Below are positions 35,430-44,612 of a DNA stretch of 50,468 nt, in pieces. This stretch comes from Blattabacterium cuenoti (GTDB lineage: Bacteria; Bacteroidota; Bacteroidia; Flavobacteriales; Blattabacteriaceae), in the NCBI RefSeq assembly GCF_014251955.1, contig NZ_CP059203.1, positions 588,948 to 639,415 on the forward strand, read 5' to 3'. The notes under the pieces were generated by a model that did not search any database, was not told where the DNA came from, and saw only the letters and a list, made by a program, of their open reading frames with translations. The position numbers and the translations under genes are program-made. Within the stretch, counting starts at the first letter, position 1, and each line of letters opens with the position of its first letter.

Positions 35430-36619
35430 TTAAAAGTTAGGATATTTTCTATTACTCCTAGAATAATAAAAAAAAATAGATATAATAATCCCAACCATAA
35501 AAATCACACATGTTATTAGAAAAAAATTTTTTATTGTAAATTTTACTGGAAAAGGAATTTTATCTATCATTTTAAAAAAATGATATGTTCTCTGTAACAA
35601 AGAGACAATATAGGATACAAATATCCCAGTAGACCATCCAAAAAAAGTAATAAGAATTCCTATGTAAAAAAAAATTTTTTGTATTTCAGATAAAGAATAA
35701 CCAAAACTCCACAATACAAAAAGTTGGTTTTTTTTATCTAATTGTAATATATAAATTGCACTCATTAAGTTGAATCCAGTAATTAATGTAATTAAACTGA
35801 ATAAAAAATAAATGAACATTTTTTCCGTATTAACAATTTTATAAAAATATTTTTCCTCTTCTATCCGTGTTTTTATCATAAATCCGGATCCAAATTTTTT
35901 TTTCAAAATTTTTTTTATTTCATAAATATTTTCATTTTTATCAATTTTTATTTCCAATGTCTGAAAAACATTTTTCTTGATTAAATTCTGAATCTCGGAA
36001 AGATCACAAAATAAATATTTTTTATCAGTATTTGGACTAAATTGAAAAAATCCTTTTATTTTCGCCTCTTTTTTTATAAAAAACGGAACTAAAGATTTTT
36101 TTTTTTAAAAAAATAAAAAAGTTTAATTTTTATAGGAAAAAATAATGTAAAATAATAAATCATGGGGTAAGATAGACTTACATATATATTAATTTTATTA
36201 TTTTTTGTATTTTTTTTTGTAAGAATAACTTTTTTAAAATTTTTCATAACTTTTTGATATTCTGAATCAACTCCTTTTAAATGAAATAAATAGACAGTAT
36301 TTTTGTAATAAAAAAATACTTTTTTTTCCATAGTTTTAGAAAAAGCCATAATTCCTTTTGCAGATTTCATTTTTTTCATTAGAATTTTATCGCTTATATT
36401 AAATTCTTTTCCATTTAAAGAAGAAATAACAATATCAGGATAATGAATTTGATAAAATTTTAAATTTAAATCCTCTAAACCAGAAAAAACAGATAGAATT
36501 ATAGATAAAGAAAATGTAGATATACTAAGAGATACAGTAGATAAAAAAAGAATAATGTTAACAATATTCGTTCTCTTTTTAGAGAAGAAATATCGTATCG
36601 CTATATAATAAGTTTTCAA
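35430..36619 (-). pseudogene. LolC/E (FtsX-like) ABC permease, frameshifted at a poly-A tract
   Basis: Two adjacent reading frames together make a protein of about 396 residues that looks like a LolC/LolE-type permease, the membrane part of a lipoprotein or export ABC transporter. The first frame starts MKTYYIAIRYFFSKKRTNIVNIILF (membrane helix 1, then a periplasmic part) and stops at 36089. The second frame is open from there (KSLVPFFIKKEAKIKGFFQF) and carries the three C-terminal membrane helices to 35432. The shift is at an A11 run on the coding strand, where one added or two removed bases would rejoin the frames. It may be rescued by slippage, be truly broken, or reflect a sequencing error. 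It overlaps rbfA by 4 bases. Confidence 0.8.
36096..36106. repeat. T11 homopolymer (A11 on the coding strand) at the permease frameshift
   Basis: Eleven T on the plus strand, followed by seven A, mark the point where the Lol-type permease changes frame. This parallels the pth lesion: both need +1 or -2 bases to be restored. Confidence 0.93.
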
Positions 36620-36984
36620 AACTTAGATAAAAATTTTTTTTCTTTTTTCTCCATTTCCATAAGTTCTAAAGATCTATCCAAACGAAAATCCAGTTTTGGA
36701 ATTTTTTTGACACGATATCTAAGTCTTTTGGAGAGTAATTTTCTGTAAAATCCAGATTTTAAACGAATTTTTCTTAAAATATTCCTATCTAGAAAAGGAT
36801 AGATAGCAATATATCCCATTATTAAATTCATTTCGTAAAAAATACAAACTTTAATTAAAGTAACTAAAAATCCTTCTTTATTTTTTTTTACATCATTATA
36901 ATTTTTATTAAATTCTTTATGTAAAATTTCTGCTATTTCTATATAAAATATTGAAGATAGTTTTTTATTTTTAATAGAATTCAT
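36616..36984 (-). CDS. rbfA: Ribosome-binding factor A
   Basis: RbfA is a KH-like protein that helps 16S rRNA 5' end maturation and cold adaptation. From the ATG at 36984 the product is 122 residues and begins MNSIKNKKLSSIFYIEIAEIL; an ATG at 36993 adds three residues. The small basic protein shows the RbfA order of an N-terminal helix, a beta-strand block (FLVTLIKVCIFYEMNLIMGYIAIYPF) and the C-terminal helix ending KKIPKLDFRLDRSLELMEMEKKE, close to the family pattern P-x-L-x-F-x-x-D-x-S. The following permease starts inside its last codons, a linkage that is common in Bacteroidetes. Confidence 0.88.
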   Translation of the reverse strand: MNSIKNKKLSSIFYIEIAEILHKEFNKNYNDVKKNKEGFLVTLIKVCIFYEMNLIMGYIAIYPFLDRNILRKIRLKSGFYRKLLSKRLRYRVKKIPKLDFRLDRSLELMEMEKKEKKFLSKF

Positions 36985-37086
36985 GCCTATCATGATTTTT
37001 TAAATATTCAATTAAAAATAAAAAAAAATTTGTAATAGGTTAAATATTGTTGTAACATTGCATTTATATTTATCATCATCATTATG

Positions 37087-37160
37087 GGTCCCATAGCTCA
37101 GTTGGTTAGAGCACCTGACTCATAATCAGGGCGTCGCTGGTTCAAATCCAGCTGGGACCA
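37087..37160 (+). tRNA. tRNA with anticodon CAT, probable tRNA-Ile2
   Basis: The 74-base cloverleaf has a perfect GGTCCCA/TGGGACC acceptor, anticodon stem CCTGA/TCAGG with loop CTCATAA, and T arm GCTGG/CCAGC. The discriminator is A and CCA is not encoded. The T arm and anticodon arm resemble bacterial tRNA-Ile2 (C34 changed to lysidine by TilS to read AUA) more than the elongator tRNA-Met at 18.6 kb. A second elongator tRNA-Met cannot be excluded. Confidence 0.85.
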
Positions 37161-37178
37161 TATAGTATCAAAAAGTGG

Positions 37179-37252
37179 TGACTGGAGAGGGATTCGAACC
37201 CACAACTTACAGTTTAGGAAACTGTTGCTCTATCCTATTGAACTACCCAGTC
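37179..37252 (-). tRNA. tRNA-Arg (anticodon CCT)
   Basis: On the minus strand, 74 bases form acceptor GACTGGG/TCCAGTC (ending in a G-T pair), anticodon stem ACAGT/ACTGT with loop TTCCTAA (anticodon CCT, reading AGG) and T arm GTGGG with loop TTCGAAT. The discriminator is A. It converges on the CAT tRNA with 18 bases between, and lies just beyond the 3' end of rpmA. Confidence 0.93.
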
Positions 37253-37266
37253 CTCATTAATAAAAA

Positions 37267-37521
37267 TTATTTTTCTATAACAGATACGAATGATTTGTTT
37301 TTTTTCTTTCTCTTGAAAAGAACAAAACCATTTTTCACAGCATATAAAGTGTGATCTTTACCCATTTCTACATTTTTTCCAGGATGATGTTTTGTTCCTC
37401 GCTGACGGAGTATTATTCCTCCAGACTTAACATATTGGTTCCCATATATTTTCACTCCTAATCTTCTTCCTTCTGAATCTCTTCCATTTCTAGAACTTCC
37501 TGAACCTTTTTTATGAGCCAT
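37267..37521 (-). CDS. rpmA: 50S ribosomal protein L27
   Basis: L27 reaches the peptidyl transferase centre of the large subunit. The 84 residues begin [20 protein letters not shown], carry [22 protein letters not shown] and [22 protein letters not shown], and end in a basic tail. This matches L27 throughout, with the N-terminus right at the initiator Met (no Firmicutes-type cleaved leader). Its start lies inside the last codons of rplU (11-base overlap), a tighter arrangement than the usual short spacer, and suggests translational coupling. Confidence 0.96.
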   Translation of the reverse strand: MAHKKGSGSSRNGRDSEGRRLGVKIYGNQYVKSGGIILRQRGTKHHPGKNVEMGKDHTLYAVKNGFVLFKRKKKNKSFVSVIEK

Positions 37522-37885
37522 TTAATGATAATTTATTTTCTATTTTTTCTTGTTTTTGATCATTCAATTTTTGTTCCAAAAAAGAAATTACTTTAATTTT
37601 TGTAAAAAAAGGTCTGAACCCATTTTTTACTTTATATCCTTTTCTTCTTTTTTTTTTAAAAATAATTATTTTATCTCCTTTTAAATGCTGTAAAATTTCT
37701 ACTTGAACATTTATATTCCTTAAAAAAGGAGTTCCTATTTTAGAATAACCATTTTGATAAAAAAAAAGAATTTTGTTCAAAAAAATCTTTTTTCCTAAAT
37801 CTATTTGAATGTGAGGCACATAAACATACTTATTTTCAATCAATTTAAATTGTTTTCCCAAAAAATCAACAATAGCATATATCAT
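37511..37885 (-). CDS. rplU: 50S ribosomal protein L21
   Basis: L21 binds 23S rRNA with L20. The 124-residue product starts [23 protein letters not shown] and carries the L21 signature near residues 80-100 ([15 protein letters not shown]). The last 20 residues ([19 protein letters not shown]) extend beyond the usual L21 length of about 103, as in other Bacteroidetes. It is joined at both ends: the start overlaps the sufS stop by 4 bases and the end overlaps rpmA by 11. This makes it part of the Suf transcript. Confidence 0.92.
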   Translation of the reverse strand: MIYAIVDFLGKQFKLIENKYVYVPHIQIDLGKKIFLNKILFFYQNGYSKIGTPFLRNINVQVEILQHLKGDKIIIFKKKRRKGYKVKNGFRPFFTKIKVISFLEQKLNDQKQEKIENKLSLNGS

Positions 37886-39129
37886 AAAAAATTTCTTTTT
37901 TTTAACAAAAATTTTTTTGCTTTCAAAAGACTCTCAAACAAATAATCTATTTCCTTAAAAGTATTATATATAGAAAAACTAGCACGAATCATTCCTGTTA
38001 CATTAAAAAAATTCATTAGAGGATGAGCACAAAGATGACCCGTTCTAACAGCAATTCCCAAACGATCTAAAATACTTCCTACATCAAAACAATGCAATTT
38101 ACTTAAATTAAATGAGATAATACTAGACCTTTTTTTCGGATCATTCTTTCCATATAATTGAATTCCATCAATATCACTTAATCGCTTTATAGCATAAATA
38201 AAAAGCTTTTCTTTATAAGATTCTATATTTTTTATTCCTATTTTTTCTACAAAATCTATAGCGGCTCCCCATACTATAATTCCTTCTATATTTGGAGTTC
38301 CAGCTTCAAATTTGAATGGCAAATCTGAATAAGTAGTTTTTTCAAAACTTACTTCCTTAATCATTTCTCCGCCTACTTGATAAGGGGAAAAATTTTCTAA
38401 TATTTTTTTCTTACCATATAAAACTCCAATTCCAGTAGGTCCATACATTTTATGTGCAGAAAAAACATAAAAATCAGTATTTATATCTTGTACATTTAAA
38501 CATAAATTAGATATAGCTTGTGCTCCATCAATCAAAACTAAAGCTCCATATTCATGAGATATATCAATAATTTTTTTAATAGGATTAATTATTCCTAAAA
38601 CATTAGATATATGATTAATGGCTACAATTTTTGTTTTTTCTGAAATTAAAAATTCAAAATCTTCCAATTGTAAAATTCCATCTTTATCAATAGGAATAAT
38701 TTTTAATAATGCTTCTCTTTTCTCACAAAGAATTTGCCAAGGAACAATATTTGAATGGTGTTCAAGATAAGAAATAATTATTTCATCTCCTTTTTTTATG
38801 AAAGAAGTAATACTAGATGCTACCAAATTGATAGCTTCTGTAGCTCCTTTTGTAAATATGATTTCATAGGGATATTTTGCATGAATAAATTTTTGAATTT
38901 TTTTTCTTACTTTCTCTACATGAAGAGTAGCTTTTTGACTAAAAAAATGAAGTCCACGGTGAATATTAGAATTCATTGTAGAATAATAATTTTTAGAAGC
39001 CTGAATTACTTGCAAAGGTTTTTGAGTCGTTGCCGCATTATCTATATAAACTAAAGGATTTGAATAAACTTTTTGATTCAAAATTGGAAATTGATTTCTA
39101 ATTTTTTTAATTGTTTCTTGTGAAAACAT
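37882..39129 (-). CDS. sufS: Cysteine desulfurase SufS
   Basis: SufS takes sulfur from cysteine for Fe-S cluster assembly. The 415-residue PLP enzyme has the N-terminal FPILNQKVYSNPLVYIDNAATTQKP, the histidine/aspartate PLP region (EHHSNIVPW, LIDGAQAIS), the Schiff-base lysine in FSAHKMYGPTGIGVLYG near 228, and the active cysteine in VRTGHLCAHPLM near 366, as in group II desulfurases. SufS usually needs SufE as a sulfur acceptor; no sufE is in this window. It lies 15 bases downstream of sufD. Confidence 0.96.
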   Translation of the reverse strand: MFSQETIKKIRNQFPILNQKVYSNPLVYIDNAATTQKPLQVIQASKNYYSTMNSNIHRGLHFFSQKATLHVEKVRKKIQKFIHAKYPYEIIFTKGATEAINLVASSITSFIKKGDEIIISYLEHHSNIVPWQILCEKREALLKIIPIDKDGILQLEDFEFLISEKTKIVAINHISNVLGIINPIKKIIDISHEYGALVLIDGAQAISNLCLNVQDINTDFYVFSAHKMYGPTGIGVLYGKKKILENFSPYQVGGEMIKEVSFEKTTYSDLPFKFEAGTPNIEGIIVWGAAIDFVEKIGIKNIESYKEKLFIYAIKRLSDIDGIQLYGKNDPKKRSSIISFNLSKLHCFDVGSILDRLGIAVRTGHLCAHPLMNFFNVTGMIRASFSIYNTFKEIDYLFESLLKAKKFLLKKRNFL

Positions 39130-39144
39130 ATATTAGTTTTATAA

Positions 39145-40464
39145 CTATATATCTAATTTTTTCTTCATTTTTTTTAAAAGTAAATTTTTTAATTTAAAAA
39201 TATTAATAGGTTTCAATACTTCTTCTAAAAAAGAAAGTAATAATAAAATTTTACTTTCTGTTTCTGGAATTCCTCTGGATTGAAAATAAAATAAATCAGA
39301 TTCATGAATATTTCCAACAGTACAACCATGTGAACATTTTACATCATCAGAAAAAATTTCCAATTGAGGATTAGTGTATATGCAAGCTTCATCGGATAAA
39401 AGAATATTATTATTTTTTTGGAATGCATTGATTCCTTTTATCCATTTATTCACAATAATTTTACCATTAAAAATTCCTTTAGATTTTTCCCATAAAATAT
39501 TTTTGTATAACTGGAAACTAATAGAATCAGAATATAAATGATCTACTAAAGTATGATGGTCTACCAATTGTTTTCCTGATAAGAGAGAAATTCCGTATAA
39601 ATAAGAAGAAGCGGATTTTCCATGAGAATAAATATTCAGGTTATTCCTAATCCATTTTCCTTGAAAAGAAAAAGTATGAACGGAACATTTACTATAAAGG
39701 CTCTGTTTAAAAAAAGTATTATCTATCATAGAAGATTCTTCCAAATCATCTTGAATTTTATAATATTCTATTTTGCTATTATAAAAAGCATAAATTTCAC
39801 TAACTGAATTGATCAATCCTAAATGTTTTTTTAAACATTTATGGTGTTCAACTATTCTAACAAAAGAAGATTTTCCTACTATAATTAAATTTCTTGGATG
39901 AAACAAAACTTTGGATTCTGTAGAAATATGTAATATTTCTATTGGTTTTTTTAAAAAAACATTATCAGGAATATAAATATAGACCCCATCTTTTGAAAAG
40001 ATAGTATTCAAAGCATTAAAAGAATCATATTTATATGATAATTTTCCATAAAAATTCCTAATTTTTTCTTCTTTTTGTGAAGCAATATTTGATAAGATAA
40101 TATTATTATTATCTGTAGTCTTAGAAGAAAAATTGGATGTAGAAAGAAATGAATTATATTTTCCATTAACAAAAATAATAAGAAAAGAATCCTTTTGACT
40201 CAAAAAAAGAGATTCCTTAATATTTTTTATATTTATATTTAGAGATTCTAAATTTTTTTTTGATCTCAAAAAATTATCTTCTTGATTAAGAATTGAATGA
40301 ATATTCGTATTTCTCCATTCTTCATCTGTATATAATGGGAACCCTTTTTTTCTAAATAAATCAATTGATTCACGTTGCAACATGGACATGTATGATGGAT
40401 TTTCTCCATTCAAACTTTTTTCTGAATCTGATAAATAGGAAAAAATTCTATCTTTTAACACCAT
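39145..40464 (-). CDS. sufD: Fe-S assembly scaffold protein SufD
   Basis: SufD forms the SufBC2D scaffold complex and is a paralogue of SufB. The 439-residue product shows the SufBD beta-helix core with VEHHKCLKKHLGLINSVSEIYAFYNSKIEYYKIQ and the closing part KCSHGCTVGNIHESDLFYFQSRGIPETESKILLLLSFLEEVL, including the conserved CSHG..G motif and the RGI(P/D) turn. The N-terminal third is more diverged. Order sufB-sufC-sufD-sufS with short gaps matches other Flavobacteriales. Confidence 0.94.
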   Translation of the reverse strand: MVLKDRIFSYLSDSEKSLNGENPSYMSMLQRESIDLFRKKGFPLYTDEEWRNTNIHSILNQEDNFLRSKKNLESLNINIKNIKESLFLSQKDSFLIIFVNGKYNSFLSTSNFSSKTTDNNNIILSNIASQKEEKIRNFYGKLSYKYDSFNALNTIFSKDGVYIYIPDNVFLKKPIEILHISTESKVLFHPRNLIIVGKSSFVRIVEHHKCLKKHLGLINSVSEIYAFYNSKIEYYKIQDDLEESSMIDNTFFKQSLYSKCSVHTFSFQGKWIRNNLNIYSHGKSASSYLYGISLLSGKQLVDHHTLVDHLYSDSISFQLYKNILWEKSKGIFNGKIIVNKWIKGINAFQKNNNILLSDEACIYTNPQLEIFSDDVKCSHGCTVGNIHESDLFYFQSRGIPETESKILLLLSFLEEVLKPINIFKLKNLLLKKMKKKLDI

Positions 40465-40483
40465 ATAACATAATTAATTTTTT

Positions 40484-41230
40484 TTACTTTTTTTTTATCC
40501 AGTCATATCCTTCTTTTTCCAATTTTTCCGCTAATTCTTTATTTCCTGATTGAACGATTTTTCCATCGTATAAAATATGCAGAATATAATCTGAAAACAA
40601 ATAATCTAACATCCTTTTATAATGAGTAATTATTAAAATAGAATTTTTATCGTTTTTTAACGAATTAATTCCTTTTGCCACAATTCTCAATGCATCTATA
40701 TCCAAACCAGAATCTACTTCATCCAAAATGGATAATAAAGGATCTAACATAGACATTTGAAATATTTCATTACGTTTTTTTTCTCCTCCTGAAAATCCTT
40801 CGTTTAAAGAACGATAAAAAAAATCTTTTTCTATCTTTAAAAGAGAAGATTTTTCTTTACTTTTAATCAGTATTTCCTTCGCAGATATTTTATTCATTCC
40901 TTTAGCTTTACGAGATTCATTTATTGCCGTTTTAATAAAATTTATCACGGAAATTCCAGGAATTTCTACCGGATGTTGAAAAGAGAGAAAAATCCCTAAA
41001 TGTGCACGTTCTTCTGGAGAAAGATTTTTTAAATTTTTGTTCATAAAAAAAATGTTGCCTTTAGTAACATTGTATTCTTTTTTTCCGGCAATTACAGAAG
41101 CAAGTGTACTTTTTCCAGATCCATTTGGCCCCATAATAACATGAGTTTCTCCTGTAGTTACTTCTAAATTTATTCCTTGAAGAATTTTTTTCCCCTCTAT
41201 AGAAACATGCAAATTTTTTATACTCAACAT
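40484..41230 (-). CDS. sufC: Fe-S assembly ATPase SufC
   Basis: SufC is the ABC-type ATPase that drives shape change in SufBC2D. The 248 residues show Walker A GPNGSGKST near 36-44, the Q-loop FLSFQHPVEIPG, the signature FSGGEKKRNE near 148, Walker B with the glutamate in LLSILDEVDSGLD, and the switch histidine in ILIITHYKRML. There is no membrane partner, as expected for SufC. The gene sits between sufD and sufB with gaps of 19 and 47 bases. Confidence 0.96.
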   Translation of the reverse strand: MLSIKNLHVSIEGKKILQGINLEVTTGETHVIMGPNGSGKSTLASVIAGKKEYNVTKGNIFFMNKNLKNLSPEERAHLGIFLSFQHPVEIPGISVINFIKTAINESRKAKGMNKISAKEILIKSKEKSSLLKIEKDFFYRSLNEGFSGGEKKRNEIFQMSMLDPLLSILDEVDSGLDIDALRIVAKGINSLKNDKNSILIITHYKRMLDYLFSDYILHILYDGKIVQSGNKELAEKLEKEGYDWIKKK

Positions 41231-41277
41231 AATTAGTTAAGAATATATAGGAATCTATAATATTAGATAATTTTTAT

Positions 41278-42714
41278 CTATCCAACAGATCCTTCTAAAG
41301 ATATTTCCAAAAGTTTTTGAGCTTCTACCGCAAATTCCATTGGTAATTTTTTCAATATTTCTCTACTAAATCCATTGATAATAAGAGAGATTGCTTTTTC
41401 TGTATCAATTCCACGTTGATTACAATAAAAAATTTGATCTTTTCCAATTTTTGAAGTAGTTGCTTCATGTTCCACTTGAGAATTAGAATTGGATACATTT
41501 ATATAAGGAAAAGTATGAGCCCCACACTGATTTCCTATTAATAATGAATCACATTGAGAAAAATTACGAGATTTGATAGCTTTGGGTAAAATTTTCACTA
41601 ATCCTCTATAATTATTTTGAGCTTTTCCAGCAGATATTCCTTTTGAAATAATTACACTTTTAGTTTCTTTTCCCATATGAATCATCTTAGTTCCTGTATC
41701 CGATTGTTGAAAATCCTTAGTTAAGGCTAAGGAATAAAATTCTCCTATAGAAAAATCTCCTTTTAAAATACAAGATGGATATTTCCAAGTAATTGATGAA
41801 CCCGTTTCTACTTGAATCCAAGATATTTTAGCATTTTTTTCACATAATCCACGTTTTGTAACAAAATTAAAAATCCCTCCTTTTCCTTCTTTGTTTCCAG
41901 GATACCAATTTTGAACTGTAGAATATTTTATTTCAGAATTTTCCAAAGCCACAATTTCTACTACCGCAGCATGTAGTTGATTTTCTTTTCTCTTTGGTGC
42001 GGTACACCCTTCCAGATAACTAACATAAGATCCTTTATCTGCAATAATTAAAGTTCTCTCGAACTGTCCTGTTCCACTTTCGTTAATACGAAAATATGTT
42101 GATAATTCCATAGGACATCTAGTTCCTTTTGGAACATAACAAAATGAACCATCTGAAAATACAGCGGAATTTAAAGCTGCATAAAAATTATCATTTTTTG
42201 AAACAACGGAACCTAAGTATCTTTTCACAAGATCTGGATATTGTTTTAAAGCATCATTCATAGAACAAAATAGAATCCCCTTCTCTTTTAATTTTTTATG
42301 AAATGTAGTTACTAAAGAAACAGAATCTAAAACAATATCTGTTGCAATTCCAGAAAAAGATTTTTTTTCTTCCATAGAAATGCCTAATTTGTTAAATGTA
42401 TTTAACAATTCTGTATCTTTTTCATTAAAATCAAATTTTTTTTTCGGAGCAGAATAATAGCTAATTTTTTGAAAATTAGGAATTCTCAATTTTATATTCG
42501 CCCATTTTGGGGGAGTCATTTTTTTCCATAGAGCATATGATTCCAATCTCCAATTTAACATCCATATCGGTTCTTTTTTTTTTTCTGATATTTCTTGAAT
42601 CACTTTTTCATTTAATCCAACTGGAATTTTATCCGATTCTATTGGGGTGTAAAACCCATATTTATATTCAGAATTAGTAAAATTTTCTAATATTTTATTA
42701 TTATCTTTTTTCAT
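41278..42714 (-). CDS. sufB: Fe-S assembly scaffold protein SufB
   Basis: SufB is the main scaffold on which Fe-S clusters are built with SufC and SufD. The 478-residue protein carries the SufB N-terminal part ([20 protein letters not shown]), the signature [35 protein letters not shown], the cysteine segment [21 protein letters not shown], and the C-terminal [18 protein letters not shown], which includes the conserved Cys for cluster formation. Length is normal. It starts 9 bases after the sufA-type gene, so the order of transcription is sufA-B-C-D-S-rplU-rpmA. Confidence 0.95.
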   Translation of the reverse strand: MKKDNNKILENFTNSEYKYGFYTPIESDKIPVGLNEKVIQEISEKKKEPIWMLNWRLESYALWKKMTPPKWANIKLRIPNFQKISYYSAPKKKFDFNEKDTELLNTFNKLGISMEEKKSFSGIATDIVLDSVSLVTTFHKKLKEKGILFCSMNDALKQYPDLVKRYLGSVVSKNDNFYAALNSAVFSDGSFCYVPKGTRCPMELSTYFRINESGTGQFERTLIIADKGSYVSYLEGCTAPKRKENQLHAAVVEIVALENSEIKYSTVQNWYPGNKEGKGGIFNFVTKRGLCEKNAKISWIQVETGSSITWKYPSCILKGDFSIGEFYSLALTKDFQQSDTGTKMIHMGKETKSVIISKGISAGKAQNNYRGLVKILPKAIKSRNFSQCDSLLIGNQCGAHTFPYINVSNSNSQVEHEATTSKIGKDQIFYCNQRGIDTEKAISLIINGFSREILKKLPMEFAVEAQKLLEISLEGSVG

Positions 42715-42723
42715 TCAGTCTTC

Positions 42724-43053
42724 TTATGAAGAAAAACTCTTTCCACATCCACAAGTGTGTTTAGCATTAGGATTTTTAAAATAAAATCCTTTTCCATTGA
42801 GCCCTCCTGAATATTCTAACGTTGTCCCTGATAAATAAGGAATACTATTTTTATCCACCAATATTTTCATATTTTCATATTGAAAAAGTTGATCTTCTTT
42901 TTTTTTTTCTTTATCAAAAGTCAGTTCATAGGACAACCCAGAGCATCCTCCACTTTTGACTTCAAATCTAACAAAAGAAACATTATTAGAAAAACCTTCT
43001 TCTTCCATAAGAGAAATCAGTTTTTTTTTAGCTTGATCAGATATAAAAACCAT
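42724..43053 (-). CDS. sufA: A-type Fe-S carrier (SufA/IscA/HesB family)
   Basis: A-type carriers pass Fe-S clusters from the scaffold to target proteins. The 109-residue protein has the family's three cysteines: one in VKSGGCSGLSYEL near residue 38 and two in the C-terminal CGCG of KHTCGCGKSF near 102-104. The flanking segment YLSGTTLEYSGGLNGKGFYFKNPNA is characteristic. Its place at the head of the suf cluster supports the SufA role; ErpA- or IscA-like function cannot be excluded. A spacer of 126 bases separates it from the DUF192 gene upstream. Confidence 0.92.
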   Translation of the reverse strand: MVFISDQAKKKLISLMEEEGFSNNVSFVRFEVKSGGCSGLSYELTFDKEKKKEDQLFQYENMKILVDKNSIPYLSGTTLEYSGGLNGKGFYFKNPNAKHTCGCGKSFSS

Positions 43054-43179
43054 AATACTTATAATTTTTGTAATTAAAATTTTAAATTTAAAGTTATATC
43101 AAAATATAAATATATTTAAATATTTTTCTTCTTCATTACAATTACATTAACTAAATAAACCATTAACATAACAATTAAA

Positions 43180-43713
43180 TTATATATCCTTTTTTTTTAA
43201 TGAAAAAATGATTTTCGTTATTCCTTTTTTGACTCCCCATTTATCTGACATTCCAGAATTGATTTCCAAAATATATTTAACATTGGAATAATAATCCCTT
43301 CCCTCTATTTCCATCAAATAATCCATCATAGGATAAACGTATTTATTAATAAAAATAACAGTATTATTATTATCAATATAAAGAATATCTAAAGGAATTC
43401 TCATATCTTTCATATTGATTATTTGTTGAGCTTCTTCTTTATTTTTTAAAAAAAACAACATCCCACTGTTTTCTTTTAAAAAAGATCTATACGTCAATCC
43501 GTTTTTTTTCTCTATATCATTATTTGCAAATTCTATGTCAATTTTTTGAATAATCAAATTTTCATTCTTCATATATAATTCTCCATGTTTAATAAATTCA
43601 ATTTCCAATTGATCTCCTATATCTGAAAATAACAAAAAATCATTCTTACTTCTTTCAGAAGAGAGAAAAAATAAAATCATTATCAATGATAAAAAAACTT
43701 TTTTCTTTATCAT
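43180..43713 (-). CDS. Exported DUF192 family protein
   Basis: The 177-residue protein has a hydrophobic N-terminal signal (KKKVFLSLIMILFFLSS) and a DUF192 domain: IDIEFANNDIEKKNGLTYRSFLKENSGMLFFL, then MRIPLDILYIDNNNTVIFI and YILEINSGMSDKWGVKKG. DUF192 proteins are small barrel-fold proteins of unclear function, usually outside the inner membrane. A lipobox cysteine is not seen near the signal, so it is probably periplasmic or membrane-anchored. Its ATG overlaps the lgt stop by 4 bases, so the two are co-transcribed. Confidence 0.85.
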   Translation of the reverse strand: MIKKKVFLSLIMILFFLSSERSKNDFLLFSDIGDQLEIEFIKHGELYMKNENLIIQKIDIEFANNDIEKKNGLTYRSFLKENSGMLFFLKNKEEAQQIINMKDMRIPLDILYIDNNNTVIFINKYVYPMMDYLMEIEGRDYYSNVKYILEINSGMSDKWGVKKGITKIIFSLKKKDI

Positions 43714-44600
43714 GAGGAAAAATATTTTTTTTTTCTTAAAGAAAAAAGGAGGATAAAAATTCCAAAAAGAATATATGGAATACTAAGCAATTGTCCAGTA
43801 TTCATAGATAATAGATTGATAATTTCATCTCCTTGTGGTTCTTTCATGAATTCTAACAAAAAACGGAAAGACCAAAGAAAAACAAAAAAAATTCCCGATA
43901 TATATCCAGTAAGTTCTTTTCTGTTTTTATTTTTTTTATATAAAAAAAATAAAAACAGAAAAATGAATAAATAACTAATAGATTCATATATTTGTGTAGG
44001 ATGCCTAGGAATTATTTCTCCATATTCTGTATCCATTTGAACAAATTTTACAGCCCAAGGAAGTGTTGTTTGACATGGTTTCCCTACAATTTCAGAATTG
44101 AAAAAATTTCCTATCCTTATAAAAACTGCAGATAATGAGACTACAATACATAATCTATCACATAACCATAAAAAAGGTTTTTTAAGTATTTTTTTACTGT
44201 AAAAAAAACTAGATAAAATAATTCCTATAGTTGCTCCATGACTAGACAATCCTCTATAACCAACAAATTCATAACCTTTTATCATTCCTAATAAAAAATT
44301 TTTTTTAGGATTTTCTTTTATAGGAAAAAGTGCTTCTATCCAATGATTATCTGAATAATATAAAAAATCATAAAAAAAAACTTGTCCTAACCTTGCCCCT
44401 ACAATAGTTCCTAAAACAGTATATATCAATAAAGGGTCCAAATATTTTTGATTGATATTATCAACCCTATAAATATATCTCATAATATACCATCCTGTTA
44501 TAAAAGAGAGAACAAACATTAGACTATAAACATGAATAGAAATACCTTCTTTCCAAAAAGAAAATTTAGTTATTGGATCCCAATTGATATATTCTAACAT
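43710..44600 (-). CDS. lgt: Prolipoprotein diacylglyceryl transferase
   Basis: Lgt attaches diacylglycerol to the lipobox cysteine of prelipoproteins in the inner membrane. The 296-residue protein is mostly membrane helices and has the signature region with RIGNFFNSEIVGKPCQTTLPWAV (the Lgt Arg-x-Gly-Asn-Phe-x-Asn-x-Glu motif), plus YRGLSSHGATIGI and RHPTQIYESISY. Length is normal. It lies 12 bases downstream of yidD and overlaps the DUF192 gene. Retention implies that lipoproteins are still made, which gives context for the Lol-type permease at 36 kb. Confidence 0.95.
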   Translation of the reverse strand: MLEYINWDPITKFSFWKEGISIHVYSLMFVLSFITGWYIMRYIYRVDNINQKYLDPLLIYTVLGTIVGARLGQVFFYDFLYYSDNHWIEALFPIKENPKKNFLLGMIKGYEFVGYRGLSSHGATIGIILSSFFYSKKILKKPFLWLCDRLCIVVSLSAVFIRIGNFFNSEIVGKPCQTTLPWAVKFVQMDTEYGEIIPRHPTQIYESISYLFIFLFLFFLYKKNKNRKELTGYISGIFFVFLWSFRFLLEFMKEPQGDEIINLLSMNTGQLLSIPYILFGIFILLFSLRKKKYFSS

Positions 44601-44612
44601 TTTTTTAATTTA

